Positions 8,224 through 18,305 of a stretch of DNA of 64,000 bases are shown piece by piece. The notes below the pieces were generated by a model that saw only the letters and a program-made list of their open reading frames with translations, was not told where the DNA came from and did no database searches. Position 1 is the stretch's first letter; each line of letters begins with the position of its first letter. The stretch lies in contig NZ_JAMPJU010000015.1 in the NCBI RefSeq assembly GCF_025840185.1, forward strand, positions 1 to 64,000, in the 5' to 3' direction. This DNA comes from Brenneria izbisi. GTDB lineage: Bacteria > Pseudomonadota > Gammaproteobacteria > Enterobacterales > Enterobacteriaceae. The translations under genes were made by a program, and so were the position numbers.

Positions 8224-8246
8224 ACGCAAACGTTTTCGTTTATACT
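8224..8246 (+). promoter_or_regulatory. PurR operator and -10 element of purT
   Basis: ACGCAAACGTTTTCGT at 8224-8239 is a near-perfect PurR palindrome (consensus ACGCAAACGTTTKCGT). It is followed at once by TATACT (8241-8246), a good -10 element, so PurR bound here would cover the promoter spacer. This fits repression of purT by PurR with hypoxanthine or guanine, as known in E. coli. The purT start lies 88 bases further on. Confidence 0.85.
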
Positions 8247-8333
8247 GCGCGCATTTTTACGATGGGCGTCCTGCCCGTCACCTTACAGACCGTCGCAAGC
8301 GGCAATTTTTTACAACCCGATCAGGTAGACGTT

Positions 8334-9512
8334 ATGTTAACAATTGGAACGGCCCTGCGTACCGACGCCACACGCGTGATGTTGCTCGGTTCCGGTGAAC
8401 TAGGCAAAGAAGTGGCGATTGAGTGTCAACGCCTGGGGATTGAAGTTATCGCAGTTGATCGCTATGCCGATGCGCCAGCGATGCAAGTCGCACATCGCAG
8501 CCACGTCATTAACATGCTGGATGGCGAAGCGTTAAAAGCACTGGTTGAAGCGGAGCGTCCAGATTACATCGTCCCTGAGATTGAAGCCATCGCCACCGAT
8601 ATGCTGGTGAAACTGGAAGAGCAAGGCCACCAGGTGGTGCCGTGCGCGCAAGCCACCCTTCTGACGATGAATCGCGAAGGTATTCGTCGTCTGGCGGCGG
8701 AACAATTGGGCGTGCCGACCTCCACCTACCGTTTTGCGGACAGTGAAACCAGTTTCCGGCAGGCGGTGACGGATATCGGCTATCCTTGCATTGTTAAGCC
8801 GGTGATGAGTTCATCCGGCAAAGGTCAAAGCCTGATCCGCGAACCACAACAGTTGGAAAAAGCCTGGCAGTACGCGCAACAAGGCGGTCGCGCCGGCGGC
8901 GGACGGGTTATCGTTGAAGGTCTGGTCAGGTTCGATTTCGAGATCACGCTGCTGACCATTCACGCTGTTGACGGGATTCATTTCTGTGAGCCGATTGGCC
9001 ATCGTCAGGAAGACGGCGATTATCGTGAGTCCTGGCAGCCGCAACAAATGAGCGCGCTGGCGCAGCAACGTGCGCAGGCGATCGCCTCTCAGGTGGTTAA
9101 AGCGCTGGGCGGTTATGGTCTGTTCGGCGTTGAACTGTTCGTTTGTGGCGACGAAGTGATCTTCAGCGAAGTCTCCCCTCGCCCGCACGATACCGGCATG
9201 GTCACGATGATTTCTCAGGATCTGTCGGAATTCGCTTTACATGTACGTGCGTTTCTCGGCTTGCCGATCGGCGCGATCCGTCAATACGGTGCAGCGGCGT
9301 CTGCCGTGATCCTGCCGCAACTGGATAGCCGCAATGTTCGTTATCAGGGCCTGGAAAGCGCCCTGCTGCCGCACACCCAGATCCGGCTGTTCGGCAAGCC
9401 CGACATCAGCGGACAGCGTCGCATGGGCGTGGCGCTGGCAACGGCGGAAACTACGGACGATGCGGTGGAATTAGCGAAAAAAGCGGCAGTGGCGATCAAG
9501 GTCAGCGGCTAA
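8334..9512 (+). CDS. purT: Formate-dependent phosphoribosylglycinamide formyltransferase PurT
   Basis: Makes formyl-GAR from GAR, formate and ATP in purine synthesis, the folate-independent alternative to PurN. The protein has 392 residues, the E. coli length. Landmarks of the ATP-grasp fold are [18 protein letters not shown] at the N-terminus, the loop [27 protein letters not shown], and [14 protein letters not shown] near the metal site. The frame is open back to 8136, but 8334 is the start because homology begins there and the upstream part contains the PurR-controlled promoter. It is followed by a bidirectional terminator shared with eda. Confidence 0.96.
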   Translation: MLTIGTALRTDATRVMLLGSGELGKEVAIECQRLGIEVIAVDRYADAPAMQVAHRSHVINMLDGEALKALVEAERPDYIVPEIEAIATDMLVKLEEQGHQVVPCAQATLLTMNREGIRRLAAEQLGVPTSTYRFADSETSFRQAVTDIGYPCIVKPVMSSSGKGQSLIREPQQLEKAWQYAQQGGRAGGGRVIVEGLVRFDFEITLLTIHAVDGIHFCEPIGHRQEDGDYRESWQPQQMSALAQQRAQAIASQVVKALGGYGLFGVELFVCGDEVIFSEVSPRPHDTGMVTMISQDLSEFALHVRAFLGLPIGAIRQYGAAASAVILPQLDSRNVRYQGLESALLPHTQIRLFGKPDISGQRRMGVALATAETTDDAVELAKKAAVAIKVSG

Positions 9513-9526
9513 AAGTACGATAAAAA

Positions 9527-9552
9527 AAGCCACCCGATTTTTTGGGTGGCTT
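9527..9552. terminator. Bidirectional terminator between purT and eda
   Basis: AAGCCACCC / GGGTGGCTT forms a 9-bp stem, preceded by an A run (9522-9528) so that it works on the eda strand, and with a T-rich loop. It separates two convergent genes. Confidence 0.85.
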
Positions 9553-9573
9553 ATGCAAACCGGCAGGATCGAA

Positions 9574-10215
9574 TTACGCTTTCGCGCCTGCAACCGCTTC
9601 ACGCGCCAGTTCGGTGATCCGCGCGTAGTCACCGCTTTCCAACGCATCGTTCGGCACCAGCCAGGAGCCGCCTACGCACAGTACGCTTTTCAGCGCCAGA
9701 TAATCGCGGTAGTTATTCGGTGTAATTCCGCCCGTCGGACAGAAACGGATATGCGCGAACGGGCCGGCGATGGCCTGTAACGCTTTCACGCCGCCATTGG
9801 CTTCCGCCGGGAAAAACTTGAACTCCCGCAAACCGTAATCCATACCCAGCATCAATTCAGAAACCGTACTGATACCGGGGATCAACGGAATGGCGCCGGC
9901 GGTGGCCGCTTTCAACAACGGTTCGGTCAACCCAGGGCTGATGGCGAATTGGGCGCCGGCTTCGACGACAGCTGCCAGTTGCTGAGGATTGGTGACCGTT
10001 CCTGCGCCAACGATAGCGTCAGGCACTTCTTGCGCGATAACGCGAATTGCTTCTATCGCACAGTCGGTACGCAATGTCAGTTCCAGAACGCGAACGCCAC
10101 CCGCGACCAACGCTTTTGCCATCGGTACGGCGTGCTCCAGTTTATTGACCACAATAACAGGCACCACAGGCCCCGCGGTCAAAATCTGTTCCGCGCTGGT
10201 TTTCCAGTTTTTCAT
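9574..10215 (-). CDS. eda: KDPG/KHG aldolase (Eda, KdgA)
   Basis: Cleaves 2-keto-3-deoxy-6-phosphogluconate to pyruvate and glyceraldehyde 3-phosphate, the last step of the Entner-Doudoroff and hexuronate routes. The 213 residues equal E. coli Eda. The Schiff-base lysine is in REFKFFPAE, with the phosphate-binding CPTGGI near residue 160. The ATG at 10215 is preceded by GGAGAT; an in-frame TTG just before it is not used. It lies directly downstream of zwf on the same strand with 112 bp between, and edd, which separates them in E. coli, is missing. The product could therefore serve mainly uronate (pectin) catabolism. Confidence 0.96.
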   Translation of the reverse strand: MKNWKTSAEQILTAGPVVPVIVVNKLEHAVPMAKALVAGGVRVLELTLRTDCAIEAIRVIAQEVPDAIVGAGTVTNPQQLAAVVEAGAQFAISPGLTEPLLKAATAGAIPLIPGISTVSELMLGMDYGLREFKFFPAEANGGVKALQAIAGPFAHIRFCPTGGITPNNYRDYLALKSVLCVGGSWLVPNDALESGDYARITELAREAVAGAKA

Positions 10216-10327
10216 CAAAAGTTATCTCCACTCATGCCCACAGGCACCATTTAATTAGACAGCGCGCCCCTGCCACAGGGATCTGCATCGCATACAGATG
10301 TCCGACCGCGTTGTTTACGCTTTATTA

Positions 10328-11803
10328 TTATTCAAACTCGTTCCAGGAACGCCCATCACGGGTGATCATCGCAACGGAAGCCACCGGCCCCCAGCTTCCC
10401 GCCTGATAAGGCTTCGGCGCGTCATTATCCATCGACCAGGCATCCATGATGGAATCCACCCATTTCCAGGCTTCTTCCACTTCATCACGGCGCACAAACA
10501 GCGCCTGAATACCCCGCATGGTTTCCAGCAACAGACGCTCATAAGCATCCGCCAGATGCTGTTGATTAAACGTTTCCGAGAAGCTCAAATCCAATTTGAC
10601 CGTTTGCAGACGATGCTTGTGCTCCAGCCCTGGAATTTTGTTCAGGATCTGGATTTCCACGCCTTCATCCGGCTGCAAGCGAATAATCAGCTTGTTCTGC
10701 GGCAATTGCTGGTAAGAATCATGGAATAGATTGAGCGCCGGATTTTTGAAATACACCACGACTTCGGAACATTTCGTCGGCAACCGTTTACCGGTACGCA
10801 GGTAGAACGGCACGCCAGACCAGCGCCAGTCATCAATATCCACGCGGATCGCCACAAAGGTTTCGGTGCTGCTGGTTCTGTTCGCGCCGTCTTCTTCCAG
10901 ATAGCCCGGCACTTTGTTTCCCTGAACGAAGCCAGCGGTGTATTGTCCGCGCACGGTCGTTTCATGCACGTTGCTGCGATCGATACGACGCAGCGAACGC
11001 AATACTTTCACTTTCTCATCACGGATGCGGTCGGTGGTCAAATCAGACGGCGGCGACATGGCAATCATGGTCAGGATCTGCAACAGATGGTTCTGGATCA
11101 TGTCGCGCATCTGTCCTGCCTGGTCAAAATAGCCCCAGCGCCCCTCAATGCCCACTTCTTCCGCGACGGTGATCTGCACATGATCGATGGTGCGGTTATC
11201 CCAGTTTGCGGAAAACAGCGAGTTGGCAAAACGCAATGCCAACAAGTTCAATACCGTTTCCTTGCCTAAATAATGGTCGATGCGATAGACCTGACACTCA
11301 TCGAAAAACTCGGCAACCTGATCGTTAATCACGCATGAAGACGCCAGATCTTTGCCCAACGGTTTTTCCATCACCACGCGCGCCGGTTCCTTGTTTAACC
11401 CGGCAGCGCCCAGACCGCGGCAAATCGCGCCAAAAGTGCTGGGCGGCATGGCGAAATAATTGATGGTGGTGCGATTTTTCTGGTCAAGCATCTTGCCCAG
11501 TTTGCTAAAGTTTTTCGTATCTTCAACATCAAGGTTACAGAACGCCAACCGGTTACTCAGCGTATCCCACAGCGCTTCGTCGATGGGTTCTTTCATGAAC
11601 GTTTCCAGCGCTTCACGCACCACGCCGGTATACGCTTTCTTATCCCACTCGGCTCTGCCGACGCCAATAATCCGGGTTTCCGGGTGGATATGGCCCGCTT
11701 TTTCCAACTGATACAGGGAAGGCAGCAATTTGCGGCGCGCCAAATCGCCTTTCGCGCCGAAAATAACCAGGTCGCATGCCTGGGCTGTAGACGTAACCGC
11801 CAT
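10328..11803 (-). CDS. zwf: Glucose-6-phosphate 1-dehydrogenase
   Basis: First enzyme of the oxidative pentose phosphate pathway, giving 6-phosphogluconolactone and NADPH. The 491 residues equal E. coli Zwf. The nucleotide-binding start FGAKGDLARRKLLPSL and the active-site peptide RIDHYLGKE are present. The C-terminus GRSWNEFE is identical to that of E. coli. The start at 11803 follows GAGGAG by 6 bases; two upstream codons in frame are excluded. A palindromic HexR operator lies 24 bp upstream, and the regulator hexR is divergently transcribed from the other side of the same 363-bp spacer. Confidence 0.97.
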   Translation of the reverse strand: MAVTSTAQACDLVIFGAKGDLARRKLLPSLYQLEKAGHIHPETRIIGVGRAEWDKKAYTGVVREALETFMKEPIDEALWDTLSNRLAFCNLDVEDTKNFSKLGKMLDQKNRTTINYFAMPPSTFGAICRGLGAAGLNKEPARVVMEKPLGKDLASSCVINDQVAEFFDECQVYRIDHYLGKETVLNLLALRFANSLFSANWDNRTIDHVQITVAEEVGIEGRWGYFDQAGQMRDMIQNHLLQILTMIAMSPPSDLTTDRIRDEKVKVLRSLRRIDRSNVHETTVRGQYTAGFVQGNKVPGYLEEDGANRTSSTETFVAIRVDIDDWRWSGVPFYLRTGKRLPTKCSEVVVYFKNPALNLFHDSYQQLPQNKLIIRLQPDEGVEIQILNKIPGLEHKHRLQTVKLDLSFSETFNQQHLADAYERLLLETMRGIQALFVRRDEVEEAWKWVDSIMDAWSMDNDAPKPYQAGSWGPVASVAMITRDGRSWNEFE

Positions 11804-11827
11804 GATCATCTCCTCGTTGCAGGATGC

Positions 11828-11842
11828 TGTAATTTTATTACA
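11828..11842. promoter_or_regulatory. HexR operator upstream of zwf
   Basis: TGTAATTTTATTACA is a near-palindrome that fits the known HexR motif (TGTARTTWWATTACA-like). It lies in the 363-bp zwf-hexR spacer, 24 bp before zwf, and can also affect the divergent hexR. HexR is released by KDPG. The rest of the spacer, 11843-12166, holds no gene. Confidence 0.8.
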
Positions 11843-12166
11843 GCGATAATGTACTCTTTTTGACTATAACCAGTAAACCGTAACAACGGCTCAAAATCCG
11901 ATGCGGGCGCGCGGCGGCTCATTAAAAACTGACTGATGATCCTTGCCGCCATGCTGATTGCCGATGCCCCAAACAGAAATTTTTTATCGTTTCTGACAGC
12001 GGATTACTTTTCTGAAAGTTAGACACAAGTCATGTTCTGGCAAAAAAAGCGTCCAACTTCCCCCTTTTTTCTCTGCCAACCGTTGCAGGGTCGTAGTATA
12101 TTTTCACCAAGTCCGCATCAGTTGCGCCTTTAGTTGAAATCGGAAAATTTATATGGCCATTGTTAT

Positions 12167-13036
12167 ATGAATATGCTGGAAAAAATTCAGAGTCATTTGG
12201 AACTCTTGAGCAAGTCTGAAAGAAAGGTTGCTGAAGTTATCCTGAACGCTCCGCAAACAGCAATTCACTCAAGTATCGCTACGCTGGCTAAGATGGCTAA
12301 TGTCAGCGAGCCCACCGTCAATCGCTTCTGTCGTCGTCTTGAAACCAAAGGCTTTCCTGATTTTAAACTACATCTGGCTCAAAGTCTGGCGAACGGCACA
12401 CCTTATGTGAACCGTAACGTCGAAGAAGATGATAGTGTAGAGGCTTATACCAGCAAAATCTTTGAATCGACCATGGCTGGGCTGGAGCATGTACAATCCT
12501 GTCTGGATATTGCCGCCGTCAACCGGGCGGTGGATCTGCTCACCCAGGCGAAAAAGATTTCTTTTTTTGGCTTCGGCGCGTCCGCCGCCGTCGCTCATGA
12601 TGCAATGAACAAGTTCTTTCGTTTCAATATTCCCGTGGTTTATTTTGACGATATCGTCATGCAGCGCATGAGTTGCATGAACTCCAGCGACGGCGATGTC
12701 GTGGTGCTGATTTCGCATACCGGGCGCACAAAAAGCCTGGTGGAAATGGCGCGGTTGGCAAGAGAGAACGACGCCATCGTTATCGCGATCACTTCGGTCG
12801 GCACGCCGTTGGCCCGCGAAGCATCATTGACGCTACGGGTTGATGTGCCAGAGGATACCGATGTCTACATGCCGATGGTTTCGCGTATTGCGCAACTCAC
12901 GCTCATTGATGTACTGGCTACCGGCTTTACGCTACGGCGCGGAACAAAATTCCGCGATAACTTGAAGCGAGTCAAGGAAGCATTACGCGAATCGCGGTTT
13001 GATAAAGAGGAAGGATTAGGCAACCTTTTCCGATAA
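12167..13036 (+). CDS. hexR: HexR, RpiR-family regulator of central carbon metabolism
   Basis: DNA-binding repressor that senses 2-keto-3-deoxy-6-phosphogluconate and controls zwf, eda, pyk and gap genes. It has 289 residues, as in E. coli. An N-terminal RpiR-type helix-turn-helix (SKSERKVAEVIL, then NVSEPTVNRFCRRL at about 48-61) is followed by a SIS sugar-phosphate domain with ISHTGRTKSLVEMARLA. The ATG at 12167 is chosen over an upstream ATG at 12134 because the conserved MNMLEKIQ begins there. It is divergent from zwf and upstream of pykA on the same strand. Confidence 0.95.
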   Translation: MNMLEKIQSHLELLSKSERKVAEVILNAPQTAIHSSIATLAKMANVSEPTVNRFCRRLETKGFPDFKLHLAQSLANGTPYVNRNVEEDDSVEAYTSKIFESTMAGLEHVQSCLDIAAVNRAVDLLTQAKKISFFGFGASAAVAHDAMNKFFRFNIPVVYFDDIVMQRMSCMNSSDGDVVVLISHTGRTKSLVEMARLARENDAIVIAITSVGTPLAREASLTLRVDVPEDTDVYMPMVSRIAQLTLIDVLATGFTLRRGTKFRDNLKRVKEALRESRFDKEEGLGNLFR

Positions 13037-13261
13037 TTTATTAATACTTAGGCTATTTTATTTTTGCACTATTCTAGTGATAGAACTAAAACAGATAATA
13101 ACAACCCAGACTCAACTCGGCACTCGGGTAACGGATATCTCATCGGCGCAACGATGATTCAAGACGCTATGGATGAAATAGTTTTGTTGTAAAGTTACAT
13201 TTTACCGCGTTACCTGACATTAATCGCAACACTACCGCTTCACAAGTCAACGGAGTTATAC

Positions 13262-14704
13262 ATGTCCAGACGGCTCAGAAGAACCAAAATTGTTACCACC
13301 CTGGGGCCAGCTACTGACCGTGACAATAATCTTGAAAAGATTATTAACGCGGGCGCTAATGTAGTACGCATGAATTTTTCGCACGGCACGCCGGAAGACC
13401 ATCAATTACGTGCCAACAAAGTTCGTGAAATTGCGGCCAGACTAGGCCGTCATGTCGCCATTCTTGGCGATTTGCAGGGACCGAAAATTCGGGTGTCCAC
13501 CTTTAAGGAAGGCAAAATTTTCCTGAATGTGGGCGACAAATTTCTGTTGGATGCCAACTTATCCAAAGGCGAAGGCGATAAAGAGAAAGTCGGTATCGAC
13601 TATAAAGGTCTGCCGGCCGACGTGGTTCCGGGCGACATCCTGTTATTGGATGATGGTCGCGTACAATTGAAAGTCCTTCAGGTTGAAGGCATGAAAGTCT
13701 ATACCGAAGTCACTGTCGGCGGTCCGCTGTCAAATAACAAAGGGATCAACAAGTTGGGCGGCGGCCTGTCCGCCGAAGCCTTAACCGAAAAAGATAAGGC
13801 TGACATTATCACCGCGGCAAAAATCGGCGTGGATTATCTGGCCGTCTCCTTCCCACGCACTGGTGAAGATCTGAACTATGCCCGTCGTCTGGCGCGTGAC
13901 GCAGGCTGCCATGCCAAAATCGTGTCCAAAGTCGAGCGTGCGGAAGCGGTCTGTTCCGATGAAGCCATGGATGACATTATTCTGGCTTCTGATGTCGTGA
14001 TGGTGGCGCGTGGAGATTTGGGCGTCGAGATCGGCGATCCCGAACTGGTGGGTATTCAGAAGAAGTTGATCCGCCGTGCGCGTCAGTTAAACCGTGCGGT
14101 CATCACCGCTACGCAGATGATGGAGTCCATGATCACCAACCCAATGCCCACCCGCGCCGAAGTCATGGATGTTGCCAACGCCGTGCTGGATGGCACCGAT
14201 GCGGTGATGCTTTCCGCCGAAACCGCGGCGGGACAATATCCGGCGGAAACCGTCTCAGCGATGGCGCAAGTATGTATTGGCGCGGAGAAAATACCCAGCA
14301 TCAATGTTTCCAAGCATCGTCTCGACGTGCAGTTTGATAACACGGAAGAGTCAATCGCCATGTCTTCCATGTATGCCGCTAACCATCTGAAAGGGGTAAC
14401 AGCGCTGATAGCCATGACCGAATCAGGCCGCACCGCGCTGATGATGTCTCGCATCAGTTCCGGCCTGCCGATTTTTGCCATGTCGCGCCATGAGCATACG
14501 CTGAACCTGACAGCGCTGTATCGCGGCGTGACGCCAGTCCATTTCGACAGCTACACCGACGGCGTCGCCGCAGCCAACGATGCGGTTATCCTGCTGCGCG
14601 ATAAAGGTTACCTGATGTCCGGGGATCTGGTTATTGTGACGCAAGGCGATGTGATGGGGACGATCGGTACGACCAACACCATCCGTATTCTGCGCGTGGA
14701 ATAA
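13262..14704 (+). CDS. pykA: Pyruvate kinase II
   Basis: Converts phosphoenolpyruvate and ADP to pyruvate and ATP. The 480 residues match the AMP-activated PykA isoform of E. coli in length and sequence (start [19 protein letters not shown]). The active-site segments [20 protein letters not shown], the catalytic-lysine peptide [11 protein letters not shown] and [10 protein letters not shown] are intact. The C-terminal allosteric domain ends TIRILRVE. The 225-bp spacer after hexR leaves room for its own promoter, and GTAAAGTTACA at 13189 is too poor to call a HexR site. A strong terminator follows. Confidence 0.96.
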   Translation: MSRRLRRTKIVTTLGPATDRDNNLEKIINAGANVVRMNFSHGTPEDHQLRANKVREIAARLGRHVAILGDLQGPKIRVSTFKEGKIFLNVGDKFLLDANLSKGEGDKEKVGIDYKGLPADVVPGDILLLDDGRVQLKVLQVEGMKVYTEVTVGGPLSNNKGINKLGGGLSAEALTEKDKADIITAAKIGVDYLAVSFPRTGEDLNYARRLARDAGCHAKIVSKVERAEAVCSDEAMDDIILASDVVMVARGDLGVEIGDPELVGIQKKLIRRARQLNRAVITATQMMESMITNPMPTRAEVMDVANAVLDGTDAVMLSAETAAGQYPAETVSAMAQVCIGAEKIPSINVSKHRLDVQFDNTEESIAMSSMYAANHLKGVTALIAMTESGRTALMMSRISSGLPIFAMSRHEHTLNLTALYRGVTPVHFDSYTDGVAAANDAVILLRDKGYLMSGDLVIVTQGDVMGTIGTTNTIRILRVE

Positions 14705-14736
14705 TCGCACATCGCTGCGCCGGGGCGTTGATCATC

Positions 14737-14772
14737 AAAGCCGGATGATAACCCTTATCATCCGGCTTTTTA
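14737..14772. terminator. Terminator between pykA and lpxM
   Basis: AAAGCCGGATGATAA / TTATCATCCGGCTTT is a perfect 15-bp stem with a 3-base loop, followed by a T run on the pykA strand and with an A run on the other side. It works for both convergent genes. Confidence 0.92.
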
Positions 14773-14810
14773 ATTATCAGCAAAACGCATCGTCGGTGGT
14801 GGAAACGCAA

Positions 14811-15779
14811 TTACTTATAAAGATCATCACGGCAATAGGGTTCAATTTCACCCGGTTTGCGGGTTTTTAGCAGTTTCAGTATCCACGTATATTGTTCTGG
14901 ATTCGGTCTGACCAGAATTTCCACTTCTTCATTCATGCGACGGGCAATACGCTCATCATCAGCATCCGCCAAATCATCCATCGGCGGGCGAATAAAGACA
15001 TCAAGACAGCACGTTTTGGCGTTATACACCGGAAACAGCGGGACGATATCGGCCCGGCAAACTTTCATCAAACGCCCCAGCGCGGGCAGCGTCGCCTTGT
15101 AAGTGGCGAAGAAATCAACAAACTCGCTGTGTTCCGGGCCATGATCCTGATCCGGTAGATAATATCCCCAGCATCCGTTACGTACTGAACTGATAAATGG
15201 TTTGATGCCATCATTACGCGCATGAATCCGCCCACCAAAACGGCGGCGCAGACGATTCCACCAGTAATCCACCAGAGCATTTTTTTGATTGTGGAACATC
15301 GCGGCCATAGGCTGGCCACGCGACGACATCAACATTGCCGGAATATCCACACCCCAGCCATGCGGCACCAGAAAGATCACATTCCGTTGCTGCTGTTTCA
15401 ATTTATTCACTATTTCTTCGCCATGCCAGCGCACATATTTTTCCACATTTCTGGGATTACGAATCCCCACTTCCACCATCATGATCATCGATTGAGGGGC
15501 TGTTGCGAACATATCATCGATAATGGTTTCACGTTGTGCCTCGGTCAATTCAGGCATGCAGTACAACAGATTAATGCGGGCCCGGCGGCGGGCGCCTTTC
15601 GACAAGCGGCCAACAAAACGCCCCATTCCGCCCAGAATCGGATTTCTTAATCGCGCAGGAACATAAGCGGCTGCCGCCATTAAGCCAACGCCCAGCCAAA
15701 CGCCCCAATAACGCGGATGATAAAAGGCTCGTTGAAACTGAGGGATAAACTCAGCACCCATTTTCTTCTCGTTTTCCAT
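14811..15779 (-). CDS. lpxM: Lipid A myristoyltransferase LpxM (MsbB)
   Basis: Late acyltransferase of lipid A, adding the secondary myristate to the penta-acylated precursor at the inner membrane; 322 residues (E. coli 323). The HX4D catalytic motif is in PHGWGVDIPAML, and the segments MAAMFHNQ, GYYLPDQDHGPEHSEFVDFF and YTWILKLLKTRKPGEI are nearly those of E. coli. The ATG at 15779 (MENEKKMG) is chosen over an upstream in-frame ATG because homology starts there. A second late acyltransferase (LpxP-like) lies at 35906-36832. It is followed at its 3' side by the pykA terminator. Confidence 0.95.
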   Translation of the reverse strand: MENEKKMGAEFIPQFQRAFYHPRYWGVWLGVGLMAAAAYVPARLRNPILGGMGRFVGRLSKGARRRARINLLYCMPELTEAQRETIIDDMFATAPQSMIMMVEVGIRNPRNVEKYVRWHGEEIVNKLKQQQRNVIFLVPHGWGVDIPAMLMSSRGQPMAAMFHNQKNALVDYWWNRLRRRFGGRIHARNDGIKPFISSVRNGCWGYYLPDQDHGPEHSEFVDFFATYKATLPALGRLMKVCRADIVPLFPVYNAKTCCLDVFIRPPMDDLADADDERIARRMNEEVEILVRPNPEQYTWILKLLKTRKPGEIEPYCRDDLYK

Positions 15780-15874
15780 GCATAAACTCTTTATACAAAT
15801 CAAAGGTAATGACAATTGCCAATGGCTGTGGCGCTATCATAAAAGCACAACCAAAAATCAGGAACCTATAAATG

Positions 15875-15900
15875 AAAACGCCGGCAGCAAGCTACCGGCA
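15875..15900 (-). terminator. Terminator of mepM
   Basis: On the reverse strand GCCGGTAGC and GCTGCCGGC pair around a 2-base loop with one mismatch and run into GTTTTC. It lies 20 bases after the mepM stop and before lpxM. Confidence 0.75.
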
Positions 15901-15919
15901 GAAAAAACATCGCCTGGGG

Positions 15920-17242
15920 TTAATCAAACGCTAGCTGTGGGATCACTTCATTTACCTTAGCCAGGTAATCGCGGCGCTCTTTACCCGTCAGCCCTTCGGA
16001 ACGCGGCAACTTGGCCGTTAGCGGATTGACTGCCTGCTGGTTGATCCAGAATTCATAATGCAGGTGTGGTCCGGTGGAACGACCGGTATTGCCTGATAAA
16101 CCGATGCGATCGCCACGTTTCACTTTCTGCCCTGGTTTCACCAGAATGCGGTTCAGGTGCATAAAGCGTGTGGTGTACTGCCGCCCGTGACGAATGACCA
16201 CATAATTACCCGCCGCGCCGCTGCGCTTGGCAATCAGCACTTCGCCATCGCCAACCGCCAACACCGGCGTGCCTATCGGCATCGCGAAATCGACACCTTT
16301 GTGCGGCGCGACACGACCGGTCACCGGATTAATACGACGAGGGCTGAAATTGGAAGAAATGCGGAACTGTTTCATGGTGGGGAAACGCATAAAACCACGC
16401 GTTAAACCAGAGCCTTCGCGATCGTAGAATTTGCCGTCTTCCGCACGAATCGCATAATAATCTTTTCCGCCAGTATTCAGACGCACACCCAATAGTTCGC
16501 TTTGCTCGCTCTTACCGTCCAGTATTTCCCGGGACAGTAGCACGGAGAAGGTGTCATCTTTGCGTAACTTACGAAAATCCAGTTGCCATTGTAGCGCTTT
16601 GATCACAGCGCTGACTTCACTATTGCTCAGCCCCGCGTTTCTGGCGCTGTTGACGAAACTACCATTCAACCGACCATTGAGAACGGCGTTACGCCACTCT
16701 CCTTTCAGCATCTCGATTCTTTCTTTGAAATCAGCGCCGACACGCTCATAGATACGGGTTTCACGGCGGGACATTTGCCAGGTCAAACTCTGCAATTCGC
16801 CCTTTTCACCCAGTTCCCAGGAGATTTGCTGCCCAATTTTCAGATTACGCAGATCTTTATTTTGCTCTGCAAGCTGCGTGATATCGGCAATATCAATGCC
16901 ATACTGGGTAAGAATACTGCTCAGCGTATCGCCCGTTGACACGACATATTCATGGATGTTGCTTTCATCAGTGACTTTGTCATCCAGTTCGTCCTGCGGA
17001 ATTTCGTCATCCGGCGCAGGCTGATCGATCGGTTCGCTGGCTTCCGGGGTAAGCGTCCGCAATTGGTTGGCTTCCAATGCGATATCTTTCACCACCACCG
17101 GGGCATCATTGACAGGGGGATAAACAAAAGGCCGCCAAACAGCAACGGCCAATGTCACAACGGTAAGCGACCCCAACATGACGCGATGGGGCCGAGGTAA
17201 GCTGTTATACGCCAGAGCGATAGTTCGGACTATCTGCTGCAC
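15920..17242 (-). CDS. mepM: Murein DD-endopeptidase MepM
   Basis: Cuts D-Ala-mDAP cross-links so that new murein strands can be inserted; 440 residues, as in E. coli. A membrane anchor covers residues 22-38. A LysM domain follows at about 97-143 (HEYVVSTGDTLSSILTQYG). The M23 peptidase domain carries its zinc ligands in HKGVD (314-318) and GPHLHYEF (near 393). The preceding gene on this strand is znuA, only 12 bp away, so cotranscription from the Zur-controlled promoter is possible. A terminator follows. Confidence 0.95.
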   Translation of the reverse strand: MQQIVRTIALAYNSLPRPHRVMLGSLTVVTLAVAVWRPFVYPPVNDAPVVVKDIALEANQLRTLTPEASEPIDQPAPDDEIPQDELDDKVTDESNIHEYVVSTGDTLSSILTQYGIDIADITQLAEQNKDLRNLKIGQQISWELGEKGELQSLTWQMSRRETRIYERVGADFKERIEMLKGEWRNAVLNGRLNGSFVNSARNAGLSNSEVSAVIKALQWQLDFRKLRKDDTFSVLLSREILDGKSEQSELLGVRLNTGGKDYYAIRAEDGKFYDREGSGLTRGFMRFPTMKQFRISSNFSPRRINPVTGRVAPHKGVDFAMPIGTPVLAVGDGEVLIAKRSGAAGNYVVIRHGRQYTTRFMHLNRILVKPGQKVKRGDRIGLSGNTGRSTGPHLHYEFWINQQAVNPLTAKLPRSEGLTGKERRDYLAKVNEVIPQLAFD

Positions 17243-17254
17243 TTATTCGTATCC

Positions 17255-18229
17255 TCATGATTTTTCCTCCAGACAGCCGCGGTACTGGTTTGATAACTGC
17301 AACAGGAAATTCGCATAGCTATCTTTACCCAGTGCGATATTGCTTCCCAATGGATCCAGCACGCCCGAGCGCACGTCAGTTCCCTTGGCGACAGCATTAA
17401 TAACGGCTGGCCTGAATTGTGGTTCAGCAAAAACACATACGGCTTTATGCTCAACCAACTGTGTTCGAATATGATGTAAGCGCTGTGCGCCAGGTTGAAT
17501 CGCGGGATTAATTGTAAAATGCCCCAACGGGCTTAAACCGTAGTGTTTCTCAAAATACCCATAGGCATCATGAAACACGAAATATCCCTTGCCCTGCACA
17601 GGCGCTAGCATCTTAGCAACTTTTTCATCTGTCTGCGCGATTTTATCCGTGAAATAAAGCAGATTCGCGTCTAGTTTGTCTTTATTTTGCGGCATAAGTT
17701 CCAATAATTTTGCATGAATGGCCATTGCCGCCTGTTTTGACATCTCTGGCGAGAGCCAAATGTGCATATTGTACTCGCCATGATGGTGTCCATCGTCCTC
17801 TGTTTCATGCTCGGACTGCCCGCTTGCGTGGTCAGCGTCGTGGTCATGTTGCTGGGCCGATTCTTTGATCATGTCGGCCTTGATGCCAGACACGTTCGCC
17901 AGCGTAATCTGTTTGCCAGCCGCGATCTGTGATAGCGGTTTCCCTAAAAATGTTTCCAATTCAGGGCCGACCCAAATAACCAGTTCGGCGGATCGTAATC
18001 GCTGGACATCGGACGGGCGCAAGGCATAATCGTGGGGCGATGCGCCATCAGGCAGCAATACCTCGGCTGGTGTTATGCCTTCCGTTATTGCCGAAGCAAT
18101 AAATCCCAACGGACGGATTGAGGTCACCACAGCGGCGGAAGCGACGGTGATCGACGCTCCCGTTGTGATCAGGGCGCTGGCGACAAACACACTTTTTAAC
18201 CATTTTTTTTGCTGAATACGCTTTTGCAT
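17255..18229 (-). CDS. znuA: Zinc ABC transporter, periplasmic binding protein ZnuA
   Basis: Captures zinc in the periplasm for the ZnuBC importer. The 324 residues begin with a cationic signal peptide (about residues 1-32, ending in ASA). The zinc ligand SPHDY, an acidic and histidine-rich loop of about 28 residues (HDHDADH to [12 protein letters not shown]), HDAYGYF and the C-terminal disulphide cysteines are all visible. It is divergent from znuCB across a 76-bp spacer that holds the Zur operator, the usual enterobacterial layout. Confidence 0.95.
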   Translation of the reverse strand: MQKRIQQKKWLKSVFVASALITTGASITVASAAVVTSIRPLGFIASAITEGITPAEVLLPDGASPHDYALRPSDVQRLRSAELVIWVGPELETFLGKPLSQIAAGKQITLANVSGIKADMIKESAQQHDHDADHASGQSEHETEDDGHHHGEYNMHIWLSPEMSKQAAMAIHAKLLELMPQNKDKLDANLLYFTDKIAQTDEKVAKMLAPVQGKGYFVFHDAYGYFEKHYGLSPLGHFTINPAIQPGAQRLHHIRTQLVEHKAVCVFAEPQFRPAVINAVAKGTDVRSGVLDPLGSNIALGKDSYANFLLQLSNQYRGCLEEKS

Positions 18230-18260
18230 CGAAGGCTATCTCATCGACATTTAATGTGTG

Positions 18261-18281
18261 ATTTGTTATATTATAACATTA
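18261..18281. promoter_or_regulatory. Zur operator between znuA and znuCB
   Basis: TGTTATATTATAACA (18264-18278) is a perfect palindrome around one central base and corresponds to the core of the Zur consensus GAAATGTTATANTATAACATTTC. In the divergent promoter region it can repress both znuA and znuCB when zinc is sufficient. Confidence 0.88.
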
Positions 18282-18305
18282 CAAAATCTGTGCAACTCGA
18301 ATTAT

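Noticed and set aside
13185-13200. TGTAAAGTTACA before pykA as a HexR operator
   Set aside because: The half-sites are only 12 bases end to end, shorter than the 15-base spacing of the good site at 11828-11842, and the centre does not match.
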